A stretch of DNA of 64,000 nucleotides from Dichetophora obliterata (Eukaryota > Arthropoda > Insecta > Diptera > Sciomyzidae): positions 85,902,970 to 85,966,969 of the forward strand of contig OY986436.1 of NCBI GenBank assembly GCA_963920525.1. Reading direction: 5' to 3'. Numbering within the stretch: position 1 is the first letter of the stretch; each line of letters begins with the position of its first letter. Under the pieces are notes generated by a model. It ran no database searches and was not told where the DNA came from. It saw only the letters and a list, made by a program, of their open reading frames with translations. The translations under genes and the position numbers were made by a program. Positions 32,336-44,654 of this stretch are shown here, in pieces.

Positions 32336-34429
32336 TACTGCAGTGTGCCCAAGTATCCCTGACGAATCCTTCAAAAAAATGGTCACAACTAACGTCCGAC
32401 CAAATATTCGTATTCGGTTTCGGTTATGGCCAGTTTCGGCTCTTTTTGTCCGTTTCTTAAGTGCCACTGAAACTGAAAAAAAGCCATATTGAGGCCGAAT
32501 AGCCGAAACCAGCCGAAACTTTTGGTAAAAATTTCTTGCATCAGTCATTTAATTTAAACATTTGATTTGGTTTAATAAAAAATATTTACAACGCATTGTA
32601 CAAAACAAAAATTATGAATTCGTCTATAATTTGATTTATCGCGTTAACGCAAAACATTTTGGTTAATTTTATGCGTTTGATACTATCATTTTCGATTTTA
32701 TCATCTCTATTGCAATTACTATTAAAGTTTTATAGGTACTGAAGCCAAAAATTGATAACTAAACTTCCGAACGAATTTTGTGTGGGTGGAATAAAGGAAA
32801 ACAAAAGGAAAGATTTCTAATTTTTTAATACTAACCCTTTAAAAAAAAAACTTTTTTTTTGTAGTTCTAGAAAAATTTACATTGTAGGTGCATACTGTTT
32901 TGATTGTGTACGGAAGATATAAAGTATGCAATACTGTTGTAATAATAAATAAAAAAATTATTTCATTTATTATTACAGTATACTTAAATTAATAATTATA
33001 AACTTCAATATTCAAATAATACTTTTTTATATTAAATTTTTTTCTTATGTGTAAGAAAGTACCTTTTTCATTTTAATAAAAAATGTCGTAAGAAAGTATT
33101 TCACTGTGCGCCAGATTAAAAAGCTTGATAGAAAGAACAGAAAATTTTTTATAATTGACCACTTGGAAAATAAGCTTATGTTATTTCAAACCCTTCTAAA
33201 AAAAGTTGTAAGCAAATAGTCTTGCTCAATTCAGATAGTTTTGCAAATTTCGTAATCCAAGTCAAAAATCTCTTACGTTTTTTGTATCCTAACTAACGTT
33301 GGCACATACTTTTGCTTATATCTTAAAATTCTTAGGGTCCATTGTTGTCATTGTTTTTACTTAATATTGTATTTTTAAACATTTAACATTTTCATTCTTT
33401 TATTTAATATTTCTTCGTAAAAATCGTACGTAACACTAGTTTGGAAATTCACCTACATAGGTATAGATTTTTAGGCATACATCACTTCAGATCCATTTCA
33501 GATCTCAATTTCCGTACTGTCTTTACTATCTGAACTGATAGCTATTTAAACATGTATATCTTTGTAAAAACCTTGCCATTGCATAAGTTTTATGATAACA
33601 TAATTTATAATGTAATCGTGGCAACATTTTTGCACCAGTAACTTTAGAATTTTCTCAATGTGAGCGCGAAAGTGGTATTACCTATCACTGTAGGGATTAT
33701 GTTAGTATGGACCTTTGTTTTTTTTTTATTTTTAAAAATTCCGGAAAAATTTCAAATAAAATATTTAACATTTATATAATAATACATTAAACTGTTCTGT
33801 ATTTTATTTTTTTATATTTTTTGAATTCATACAATTTGCTATTCATTAATATTATTTAATTTTTTTTGTGTTTATTAACAATTGTGTGGTATTGAGGTTT
33901 TTTGCTATAGTTGAAAACCACAATTATGAGCACCCTTTAAAACAGAATTTGTGGTTGGGAACCTCCCACTATAGCTTTTTGTTACTATGCAAGTAAATGA
34001 ACTATCCAAATTGATATATTTTATTAATATACGGCATAAAAAAGTTTAATTTGCATTTTGAGCTTCTTCCATTTTTGCAATTAGAAAATAACTGGCCACC
34101 GACCATGGAACTTGAAAAACCACGTTCCTGAAACATATCATTGGGCTACTTAAAATGACCACCCTTTTGGTTTTTTAGAGATTTCATGTAAAACAACAAA
34201 TAATATAAAAACTGCTCTGTAAAGTGTAATATCAATACTACGGAGTTTTTTTTAACTACACTGAACAAAACGCAATTGTGAATACCTTTAATGAGTTTTT
34301 TTGTTTTGTTTTTGTTGCTTTATAAATGAATTAATTTACATTTTTTAGTTTTAAGCAGAGGTTAAGACTTTTCTGACTTTTTTCCGAGAAGTCTCTGAAA
34401 TAAGTGTCTTAACAAACTTTTATTATATA
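32336..34429. other. AT-rich non-coding stretch
   Basis: No gene is recognised. A patch of CCGAAAC/GTTTCGG words at 32400-32525 resembles the interior of the hAT MITE at 48186. The rest is AT-rich. Confidence 0.5.
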
Positions 34430-34615
34430 AAAGTTATCTTTGATAGTTATTTTAAACTTTTATCAAACAAAATCAAAATTAAGAGTCTTTGAAGACTTTT
34501 AAATTATAAAAATAATTTAAAAAGCCTTTGAATGCTTTTATTTGAAAAAGTTAATTTTAAGAGTCTTTTGAGACTTTTAATTTATTAAAGTCATTTAAAA
34601 AGTCTTTTTTAAAAA
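34430..34615. repeat. Tandem block of AAGAGTCTTTGAAGACTTTTAA words
   Basis: AAGAGTCTTTGAAGACTTTT at 34481, AAAGCCTTTGAATGCTTTTA at 34519, AAGAGTCTTTTGAGACTTTT at 34559 and AAAAGTCTTTTTT at 34598, at roughly 40-bp spacing. Each word is a near palindrome. Confidence 0.6.
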
Positions 34616-35907
34616 GGATTGCATGTTATTAATTTGTTGAATATGAATCTTTCCAATAGTCGACCAAATTAACAAAATCAATCGGTGGAATCAACTGGTT
34701 TCTGAAAATAATTCATAAATAAACATATTTTTAATTTTTTTTTAAGTTTTTTAATTGTAAGACTTTAATTATGGCTTTTATAAACCTTATTGTTCCGTTT
34801 TGAATCCAAACTATTTAAGAAACGAGTCAGTTGCGAATTCGCATTATTTAAAAAAAAGAGATCGAAACGAATTCGTATCTGGAGTCCGTTCATAGTCCGC
34901 AACGAATCTGAAGAAATGGAAAAAGCGATTCGTATTTTTGAGAGAAGTTTCATACGAAAAATTATCAGTTTCGGATGCGAAACGCAGTCCCTTTCGGAAA
35001 AAAAATACAAAGAAATAAGTCCGTCTCGAATTCGAAACGGAATCGTTTGGCACACTGGGTTGGTACACAAATGAAACTGCATCCATTTTTGCTGTTTCGT
35101 TGCTGCTGATGTTAGCTTTTGTCCAGCCACAACATATCTGCACAGTGTCAAAAATAAGGATATTAGAATTTAAATCTATCGGAAACAATTAGCAAATACT
35201 TTTATGCTAATATAAATATGTGTGTTGCTGCAAAAATAAGTTTTGATATCATGTCGACTCAGAAGTGAATAAATTTTAAATACGAATATTAAAATATTTT
35301 AATATTATAAATATTTTTACGATAAGTATATATTAGTCCTTGTTTGGTTGATTTAATAAAAGTTCTTATTTTTGACACGATTTGTGGTTTTTACATCATT
35401 AAAATTGAGAATAAATAAGTTTCTTTAAAATATCCTTTAAGGCCCTTCTGCTCCAGCAGTCATTACAAAAATTAGTAATGCTTGGAAATATTCAAAAGAA
35501 GCAGCAGCAGTCAAAAGACAGACCTTTGTTTTTTTATGCATCAGGAAAAAAATTAAGAAACTAAACACCATGATTCAATCATATAGGTTATGCAGCCATT
35601 TGACGTTTACTCACAAGAATGAACTTAGATACCCTAATAATGCGAGGAGAGCAAAAGAGCAACTTTTCTATATCAGAATAAGCACTTGGTTGCATGAATA
35701 TGAAACTTTTTCATTGTACGAAATATCCAAAGGTACATTTGACTACTACGTTTTATACTACATTTTCTATTACATATTTGTTTTGACTCAAAATTATATT
35801 ACGAGTTTTAAAAATATATTTGCCACGTTTTTGTTGTAAAACAGTAAAAAAAGAATAAAAGTAATATGTGCACTACACAGTACACAGAAAATGAATAATC
35901 CTTGTAC
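34616..35907. other. Non-coding stretch
   Basis: No gene is recognised. Around 34765-35190 several frames stay open on both strands (up to 128 codons), but they overlap each other and show no domain, so I do not call them. Confidence 0.4.
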
Positions 35908-36913
35908 CAGGGCTCGCAAACAAACTCTAAAGAAAAGTATTTTTCTGTTCTGTTTGTTTCCTCTTAAGATTCACAACAAGTATTTTGGTTTGTTTAGTTT
36001 TTCTCTCCGATTCAAAAAGTAGCACAAACCGAAGCAAGTAGAGGCGAGAGAGAAAAGTAAAATGAAATGTTTCTTTTTTCGAATAGAAAAAACTTCCTCT
36101 CACTGTTATGCTTTTGAATCGCGTGCACAAAAACAATCGAAGTAAAGTATCTTTAGCGATCTCTTGAAGGTTGCTGGAAGCACCAAAATCCGAAGAGAGA
36201 TCTGCAATGTTTGTTCGTTTCGTTTATGATGCGACTTTTTTTTGTGTTGAAAAAGTTATTGCGTTAGAATTTTTCTTTGTTTTGTTGCTTTTATTGAATT
36301 TGTTGTTTCATATAGATGCGTTGAACTCATTTACAAACAAACAAATAAACAAACAAACAAACAAATACTACTCGTTTAAATGTATAAAAAAGATATAAAA
36401 AATTCGATGATTAGGAGCGTGAAATGTATGTGCTGGTCTATTAATTTTTTCCCCCTCAAAATTTCTTCTGAACACACCTACATTCTACCTGCTACCCTCC
36501 TGGGGGTCCCAAACAACCATGTAACTAAAACTATGTCGTACAAATATATCAGTTTATGAAATTTAAATGCAAGCAAATCAACATAACGAGACTTAAAAAA
36601 TCTTAGCTTCCAGAAAAAATGCTGCTTAAAACATGACAAAATTCTTTTGTCGAACTTCCGTAGTAAAACGAACACAAAATTTGTTACTTGTTGTGGTTGC
36701 GATCGTGACAACAAAATCTAAAAAACGAAATACTTGTTGTTTTCGTAGAACACTAAACAATAGTTTTCTTTCTCTCTTAATTTTCTGTTCGCTTTGGTAC
36801 GCATTTCTGTTTGTAGCAAAGATCCAAACCTAAGCAGATAGTGAAACTGTTTCCTTTCGCAGATTTAGCAGATGTAGAGTTAGTTTTTTCGTACAGTTTA
36901 TTTGCAACCCCTG
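35908..36913. mobile_element. Non-autonomous hAT element, perfect 8-bp duplication
   Basis: The left end CAGGGCTCGCAAACAAACTC and, read inward from the right, CAGGGGTTGCAAATAAACTG are imperfect terminal inverted repeats. They are flanked by identical CCTTGTAC octamers at 35900-35907 and 36914-36921. An 8-bp duplication and CAG-type ends are hAT hallmarks. The interior has TTTGTTTG/AACAAACAAAC runs (36336-36364) and no transposase. Confidence 0.88.
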
Positions 36914-36921
36914 CCTTGTAC

Positions 36922-38815
36922 TTATTTTTGTACTTATTTGTTTTATTTATTTTACTTATTATTAAAGCTATACATTAGTATACTTAAAACTATGTTCTCT
37001 TATAGTACAAAATAATATCATTTTAAATAACAACTATGACATGCATAATAACACCTTGCATGCGAATATTTCCAAAACTTTAAGCTTTAAATTAAATAAT
37101 GTTCTGAATACGTGGTTTTCATTATAAAATTTATACAATTCAAACTTTTTGTAGTTCTTTATTACAAACAGTATGAATATAGTTATTTTAATATAAATTA
37201 AATTAAATTAAGACTTACTTCTTCATATATTTAGTTGCAATATGAAAACACTAAAACTAATCTATTGTTAGTCATATTTACACAGCGAATCGGATTCCTT
37301 ACTTAAATCTCGCTCATAAAAATTAAGCTTGATTGTCATAACCAATAATTGTTTATGATTGTCATGTTTTTAAATCATTAAAATACTAATAGAACAATTT
37401 TTTAAAATTTTTTATTTTACTGATTATTGTTGTAAAAATATTAAGAAATATGTAAAAAAATCAATCAAATCCGCTTATAATTCCGATTCTACAGAGCTAA
37501 AAACCTGGTAGCCAGAATACTTTTAACTAACCAGGGTAACTTTAAACGCGTTTTTGTTGAAACATTCTATTTTAAAACGGGCCACATTTTTTATTTTAGT
37601 CTGTAATGTAATTCTACACACCTTTTTACCAAAATGAGGGTCTCTGCAAAATTTGTCAAGTTTTGCACGTATGGTTAAAAATAACATAAATTTTACTACT
37701 TTTTCATTGATTCATAGTTTTCTTAATTTTCATTCTATTTTGGTGAAAGATGTGCATTCAAATGTGTATTTTCAAATGCATTTTTTGTTTATTTTAAAAC
37801 GATCTTGAGCTGAGCTATTTTGTGGGTCGATTTTGGCCATTTTTTAAGCTCACAAGTTTCAGCGCCATCTTCATATATAAGTTAGAAAACTTTGTTACTT
37901 AAACTGATGATGTAAAATTAACAGGAATATAAAGTTTTCGAATATATATTATACTTTTTAAAAAACATCTTCCAAAATATACTTTAATTTTAACCGATGT
38001 TGCCTAAAATCTCCCTTAAGTGCAATAGAAAAAGCAGTCCTTTAAAAAAAAATGTAGCAAAAGAAATTATACTTTTTTGAGAAGACTACACAACCCCATT
38101 TGTCATTAATTTCAGAGAGAGAATATGTGTTTGTTTACATAAAATAAGGATATGTCATATATATACTTTACCTTATTTTGATTGAATCATGACTAAGCAC
38201 AGCTTGTCAGAAGCAGCCACTGGCTGTCGTCTATGAAGAGGAAGAGAACACCAGAAGAAAGTAAACGTAAATCAGTTCAATAGAAATATTGAAAACAAAG
38301 AAAAAGCAACCGAAATAAGAATAGCACAGTATACAGATGCAGTAGGGTGCATTTTCATAAAAAAAACCTGTGCAAGGAGAAGGTCCACAATTGATTTCTT
38401 CAGGTGCCCTAGAATGTCTGCATATCGTAAAAATTCGACTTTTTCGTAGTTTTTTGATATATAAAAGCGTATGCACTGAAGATCAGTGAAACAATTTTTT
38501 TATTACTACATTATATGCAGACTATGTGAAAAAAATCTAAATCATAAATATATATACAATTCTATTTTTCAGGACAATATTTTTAACAGATTTTAGAAAA
38601 AATGTTTTAAAATTCGTGAGAATATCGCACTTTCTGAAAGAGTGAGCCAAAAAAGTGATGTATTTAGCATAAGTTTTAGTAGTATTATTCAACACCTTCA
38701 ATTTAAGAGTTTTTAGAACTTTTTGAGTGCTCTGGAATCAAAGCTATAGTAATTCTAGAGTTTTCAGATCTGCGAACGCTCATTTTTTTATCTCTGGATA
38801 TTTCAGATTCAGATA
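36922..38815. other. AT-rich non-coding stretch
   Basis: No gene, tandem array or inverted repeat stood out here. Confidence 0.5.
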
Positions 38816-38820
38816 GATAT

Positions 38821-40235
38821 ATGGTTATGGTTATAGTTATGGTTATGGTTATGGTTATGGTTATGGTTATGGTTATGGTTATGGTTATGGTTATGGTTAT
38901 GGTTATGGTTATGGTTATGGTTATGGTTATGGTTATGGTTATGGTTATGGTTATGGTTATGGTTATGGTTATGGTTATGGTTATGGTTATGGTTATGGTT
39001 ATGGTTATGGTTATGGTTATGGTTATGGTTATGGTTATGGTTATGGTTATGGTTATGGTTATGGTTATGGTTATGGTTATGGTTATGGTTATGGTTATGG
39101 TTATGGTTATGGTTATGGTTATGGTTATGGTTATGGTTATGGTTATGGTTATGGTTATGGTTATGGTTATGGTTATGGTTATGGTTATGGTTATGGTTAT
39201 GGTTATGGTTATGGTTATGGTTATGGTTATGGTTATGGTTATGGTTATGGTTATGGTTATGGTTATGGTTATGGTTATGGTTATGGTTATGGTTATGGTT
39301 ATGGTTATGGTTATGGTTATGGTTATGGTTATGGTTATGGTTATGGTTATGGTTATGGTTATGGTTATGGTTATGGTTATGGTTATGGTTATGGTTATGG
39401 TTATGGTTATGGTTATGGTTATGGTTATGGTTATGGTTATGGTTATGGTTATGGTTATGGTTATGGTTATGGTTATGGTTATGGTTATGGTTATGGTTAT
39501 GGTTATGGTTATGGTTATGGTTATGGTTATGGTTATGGTTATGGTTATGGTTATGGTTATGGTTATGGTTATGGTTATGGTTATGGTTATGGTTATGGTT
39601 ATGGTTATGGTTATGGTTATGGTTATGGTTATGGTTATGGTTATGGTTATGGTTATGGTTATGGTTATGGTTATGGTTATGGTTATGGTTATGGTTATGG
39701 TTATGGTTATGGTTATGGTTATGGTTATGGTTATGGTTATGGTTATGGTTATGGTTATGGATATGGTTATGGTTATGGTTATGGTTATGGTTATGGTTAT
39801 GGTTATGGTTATGGTTATGGTTATGGTTATGGTTATGGTTATGGTTATGGTTATGGTTATGGTTATGGTTATGGTTATGGTTATGGTTATGGTTATGGTT
39901 ATGGTTATGGTTATGGTTATGGTTATGGTTATGGTTATGGTTATGGTTATGGTTATGGTTATGGTTATGGTTATGGTTATGGTTATGGTTATGGTTATGG
40001 TTATGGTTATGGTTATGGTTATGGTTATGGTTATGGTTATGGTTATGGTTATGGTTATGGTTATGGTTATGGTTATGGTTATGGTTATGGTTATGGTTAT
40101 GGTTATGGTTATGGTTATGGTTATGGTTATGGTTATGGTTATGGTTATGGTTATGGCTATGGCTACGGTTATTACTATGGTTATGGCTATGGCTACGGTT
40201 ATTACTATGGTTATGGTTGTAGTTATGGTTATGAA
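38821..40235. repeat. Hexanucleotide satellite (GGTTAT)n, over 200 units
   Basis: From about 38841 to 40156 the hexamer repeats with a single visible change (A at 39761), about 1.3 kb of near-perfect repeat. The left edge has one AGTTAT unit (38835). The right edge has variant units GGCTAT, GGCTAC and TACTAT arranged as two copies of a 30-bp unit, then TGTAGTTAT. The repeat leaves five of six frames open, so long frames of MV repeats (plus) and TI repeats (minus) are artefacts. It is not the insect telomere repeat TTAGG. Confidence 0.97.
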
Positions 40236-40259
40236 CATAACTTTTATTTTATTATTTTA

Positions 40260-41175
40260 TAATCCGGACATCATTGCGTATGAATGATATTTTGATAACG
40301 AATTTGATTTCTTTTGATAGCCAGCTCTTTATTGATTATTACACTTTAAAGTGAGGAAACTTCCTTGCAATTCTGCATTTTTATATTTTTTCATACAAAA
40401 AACTTGCAACCATGACTTGATGTACATACAAAGCATTCATACAAAGCGCGCTAATAATAGCAACTAGCTAGCTGGACGCTCATACGCAACCATGGCAGCA
40501 CATAGTGATAGAGAAACGCACACAGAAATACACGCATCGAAGTGTACCAAGCCATGCGTACGTGAGCGCTTTCTATACAATTGAAAAACCGCGTGGATGC
40601 ACAAAATGTTGGCAATATTTATGAGTGCGGTGCCGTGCGGTACAGTACGTTGCAATCCGATATTTCGCATGTCATAAAGTTTTGTTGGAATGGTATGCTA
40701 TTTAGGGTTGTGGCACGGTGCGTCACGTTGTTCGCTGAGCGCATATAGATAGTTAGTAGAGTTTGTGTTTGTACAGCATTCGAGCCAAACATCGCAATAT
40801 GCCCAAGCTGGGGCTCGAATCCTTCTGCACACACACTCACTCAACCAACCTCTATGTCTGTACCAGATAGGTATCAACGTTATAGTTCTTTTCAGCTCAC
40901 GACAGCGGTAAAAAATTGTTCCTCAGAGCCAGTGTTGCCATGAAAATAATCTTTATATCATAACTTTTGCACTCTGCTTGTTGGATTCTCATCGGATTTG
41001 TAAAGTTGTGAAAACCAAAAAAAAAAAAAGTAGGATTTCCGATCGCATTTTACACTTACAAGAAAAATAAAATGCAATCAATGTAAATGTTTGACTTTTT
41101 TCTTAAAAGTAAAATTATGTACTTTAATTATATTTATGAAAGTAAATTTAAAAGTAGTAAGCAAAATGTAGCCAA
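40260..41175. other. Non-coding stretch
   Basis: No gene is recognised. 40450-40840 is less AT-rich but has only short overlapping frames. CAGTGTTGCCA at 40930, with an inverse at 42842, could be hAT-type ends, but the flanking octamers CTCAGAGC and TTCATAAC match only in part. Confidence 0.4.
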
Positions 41176-41179
41176 AAAC

Positions 41180-41490
41180 AATGTTTGTATCTATACTCAA
41201 GAGTTGCTAACAATATCCAGGAATGATTTAGCCAGAATCACGGTAATCATTATAGTGCACTTATGTATCGGAACATACACCGACAAGAGCGGGTTGCTCT
41301 TTAAGGCCCACTGTCTAAGTTGCTATGAACATAATGAAAGAGAAACACTGACATACTTGTTAAGGACTTGCCCAGGTCTAACTTGAAAAAGACCTGGGCC
41401 TATGTAAATATGTTAAGCAATCTAGAGGAACTCTCAACTACAAAAATAAAGAATATACTGAAACTCCTCAACTTCCTTTACTTCCAGTTA
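41180..41490 (+). pseudogene. LINE C-terminal zinc-knuckle fragment
   Basis: The plus frame contains LARITVIIIVHLCIGTYTDK, then CLSCYEHNERETLTYLLRTC followed by PGL. This matches the region after RT/RNase H in R1/I-type LINEs, where GH..l...l is followed by C..C....ET..H.l..Cp. The histidine is lost. The frame is interrupted by a stop after PGLT, with downstream text STTKIKNILKLLNFL in another frame. A short dead fragment without RT or EN. Confidence 0.55.
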
Positions 41491-41499
41491 TCAACTATA

Positions 41500-43060
41500 A
41501 TTATAATTATCTGGTTACACACTTTACAAACAGGAACACGAGATTATAGCATAAAAGTGGCTGAAAAAAGTCTCTTGAGAACAAAAAGTTGGTGAATTTA
41601 AAAGTAGGTACACATAAAATAAATCAATTTTAACACAGATTGTTTTGTCAATGTGCATCTCTTAAATTATTTAAAACTATTATATTAAATGCTATTAAAC
41701 TAAAATGAGTTTAATTTTAATAATTAATTTAAAGCTTTTGAGTAATTTGACTTAGTTTATGAAAATTTAAGTATTTCTTGGCAGTAAAAATGATCTCAAA
41801 ATTATTTGCCAATAAACCTTTATCCTGTTACTTAGGGTCACTCGTTGCCAGGTGATTTCTTTTTAGGAGTATATCTCGTGAACGTGTGGCGCTAGCGACA
41901 TTGACGTCGCACGAAAAAAAACTTTAATTGAGGCATTCGCAGCTGGCATTGGTTTCATCAGTTTATGTTCCGTCGTTGATAAGTAAGGAGCGCTTGAATT
42001 TCGAGAAAGACACAAGTGACCCCGCATTACAGCGAACGTTTGTAAAATTTTTTTAAAAGAAAAGGTATTGCTCTTATTTAGTGAAAAATAGTTTTTTATA
42101 ATTTGTATAAAAATTGTTGTTAAATTTAAATAAAATAGTTTCTTATAATTTTTAATGAAAAAAAAAATACTCTTGCTATTACTGAAATTAAACCCTATAA
42201 TACCAAACATTTTCCTTCCTTAAAAATAGCCGATTTTGAGTTAAAAAATTAAGCATCATATTTAATTTTTTGACTTTTTTTAAAAAAATTTAAGTATGTA
42301 AGCTTATTTTTTCGTTGGCCTTATTTACTTAACTATAATTCTTAAAAAATTACAGCTTTTTGAAAAAAATAGTTTTTTTGATAATTTTTATTGCAAATCT
42401 TTTTCGCTCCAAAGGTCCTGACAAAATTTTGATATGTGTTTCTACTCTACGACTAATGGGTTAATTTACTAAATAATTAACTATAAAAAAATTGCTACAA
42501 TAAAAATTATTAAAGAAACGAATTTTTCAAAAAGCTGATATTTTATAAGATGTTTCTTTGTATTTCTGGCTGTTCGTTTCCAAAATTTCAATTTAGTTTA
42601 TTGATTTAAGCTAGTATACGAGTAAGGCGTAAATATAGTTAATACAGTTTGTTAACTTGATTACATAAATTTTTATAAATAATTAAGGAATTATCAATTT
42701 TTGTGTTTAAGTTTATTTTGCATTAACATGAACATAAGTATAAGTGAAATCGTATCTGATTTTTTTATAAATTCGTTAAATTTTGAAGGATCATTCGATT
42801 CATGTCTAAAAATCGTAGCAAACCCGATATATCGAACAATTTGGCAACACTGTTCATAACATTTCCGTAACGAATAATCGCAAAGCAGCGTAAGGATAAA
42901 GCGCCATGATTAGATTCTGCTTTTCATATCCATTCGCAACTCATTACATTCGAATTGCTATTGTTTTTAGAAAACCGTTCTGCCAAGCGTTTTGCCAAGC
43001 GTTCTGCCTAGATGAAGGCGCGCACCAGGTAAAAATGAATGTTGTTGAGTAGTTCTTGTA
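41500..43060. other. AT-rich non-coding stretch
   Basis: No gene is recognised. A short GCCAAGCGTTTTGCCAAGCG tandem near 42984 is followed by a GTAAAA donor-like site at 43031. No coding meaning is evident. Confidence 0.45.
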
Positions 43061-43135
43061 TATGTTGTTGTTGTTGTTGTTGTAGTTGTGTTGTTGTTGT
43101 TGTAGTTTTAGTTGTGTTGTGTTGTGTTGTGTTCA
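43061..43135. repeat. GTT trinucleotide microsatellite
   Basis: GTTGTTGTTGTTGTTGTTGT, then a TAGTTGTGTTGTTGTTGTTG block and a (GTTGT)n tail. This is the common fly opa-type repeat. Confidence 0.9.
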
Positions 43136-43859
43136 AAGTTGTTACTTTTTTCTTCATTCGCTGATGCCTTAATTTAAGTGCATTAGCTCAGGCAGCTTAG
43201 CAACAACAACAATAACTACTATTACTACTACTAAAACAGCAAATTCAACTAAAGCAAATCCACTTTGACTTTACAGCCAGTTGCGTTAAATGAAAGACGA
43301 AAGTGGCACACATTTTCAAAGGAAAATGCGTGGAAGTAATGAAAATTACGGAAATGGTTAAATTAGTAGGGCACAATGACATAAGCACGCCCAATCACAC
43401 ATACACACTCACCGTGCTAACCTGCATGACTATCTTCGAATCCAGAACAACTTATCGCTGACTGCCAAGGAAAAACCTCAATCGATACTGCAGCAAGAAT
43501 ATAATGACGTTGCTAAAAAACTGATATGTATTGATAGCAATGCCAGATTTTCTTCTACACAATAAATAAAGGTACTGAAATACACAAGAATATAGCATCA
43601 TGAGCTGGCTCAGACGAAACAGATAAAATATGTACTCAGTGGAAGAAAATTGCATTCTTATATTCAGTGACGATTTGGCTATTGTAAATGTGCCGGTACA
43701 AAAAGCCAATAGAATTGTAGAGTTATGTAAACTATTACAGTGACAATTCTAGTGCACATGAACATCAATTCCTACTTTGGAACTTTTATGGTTGATCACA
43801 TATAAAGCACATACTACACGAGTTGAAAAATTAAAAATCGATTAAAACTTGCCAACTCC

Positions 43860-44365
43860 TATGAAAAACGGAATGCAATAAAATTAAATCAATTAATATT
43901 AAGCGAAGCCCACAATCCTCAAAACACAAATATTTTTGCAAAAATTCAAAAAACTCTCACGAACCCAATATCTCAAAACCGCTTTGAAATTCTCGCAATT
44001 GAAGAGAAGAAAGCAGCAGAACCCATAACCCTTAAGACCTATAAGCACCCACCAATTTACTTGCGTGATCAGAACTCGAATTCGTTAATAATCAAAATCA
44101 TAAAATGAATTGGTGTAAAAAACTTTCATGTAGTGCCAATCAGAAAAGCTCAAATTCATGAAACTAAAGTCCAAATATGTAGTGAAACCGACTATAGAAA
44201 AGTAATTTGACGGCTCAAAAAAAAAAACTACTACACATACCAACTGAAAAGTAGTAAAGGTTTAACCGTTGTACTTAAAATTGAAGAACACTTTGTAAAG
44301 ACCTCAGAAATTAAAAATGTCCTGGAGGGAAGAACAATTTCAAGTTAAATCCGTTATTGATATTT
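43860..44365 (+). pseudogene. Jockey-like LINE, ORF1 (Gag-like) N-terminal part
   Basis: The broken plus frame reads NRFEILAIEEKKAAEP, then KHPPIYLRDQNSNSLI, FHVVPIRKAQIHETKVQ, YYTYQLKSSKGLTVVLK and EIKNVLEGR. This is the order of the PPI(Y).. / H.TK / F(Y)TYQLKSSKGL.VVLK blocks of jockey-clade Gag proteins, which package element RNA. Stops at IIK* and VI* break it. The coding text stops at the border of the inserted ACGAAT element and resumes at 48511, so this is the left flank of a nested insertion. The true 5' end could lie as far up as about 43430. Confidence 0.8.
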
Positions 44366-44654
44366 TAAATAATGTTTGTGTGTAAATATTACTAATAACT
44401 GCGTAAGTTCTACGAATTTTATTCGTAGTTTTCAGCCACGAATACGATTCGTACAATCGACGTATATTAGTACATATTACGAATATTTTATTCGTATTCT
44501 CTCTACCAGTTGACGGAGTTTAAGTTTGATTATGTTCTTACTATTAGTTTAAGTACCTTGTTTTTATTTTCTCTTTCTATTTATTTTTCTAATTTCTATT
44601 TTTCTATTTCTCTTGATTTCTCTATAAATTTCTATGCTTGGAGTTGTGTTCTAA

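Noticed and set aside
32341..35054. Element between CAGTGTGCCCAAG and CGTTTGGCACACTG
   Set aside because: The ends are only partly complementary and the flanks do not match.
38821..40235. Interstitial telomere repeat
   Set aside because: The unit GGTTAT does not contain or permute to TTAGG, the ancestral insect telomere unit, and higher flies lack such telomeres.
38703..40287. Open frames of 511 (minus, TI repeats) and 488 (plus, MV repeats) codons
   Set aside because: Both follow automatically from the hexamer repeat, which lacks stops in five frames; no unique domain is attached.
40930..42852. hAT element between CAGTGTTGCCA at 40930 and its inverse at 42842
   Set aside because: The flanking octamers match at only five positions, and the interior contains an unrelated LINE fragment; chance pairing of a common motif is possible.
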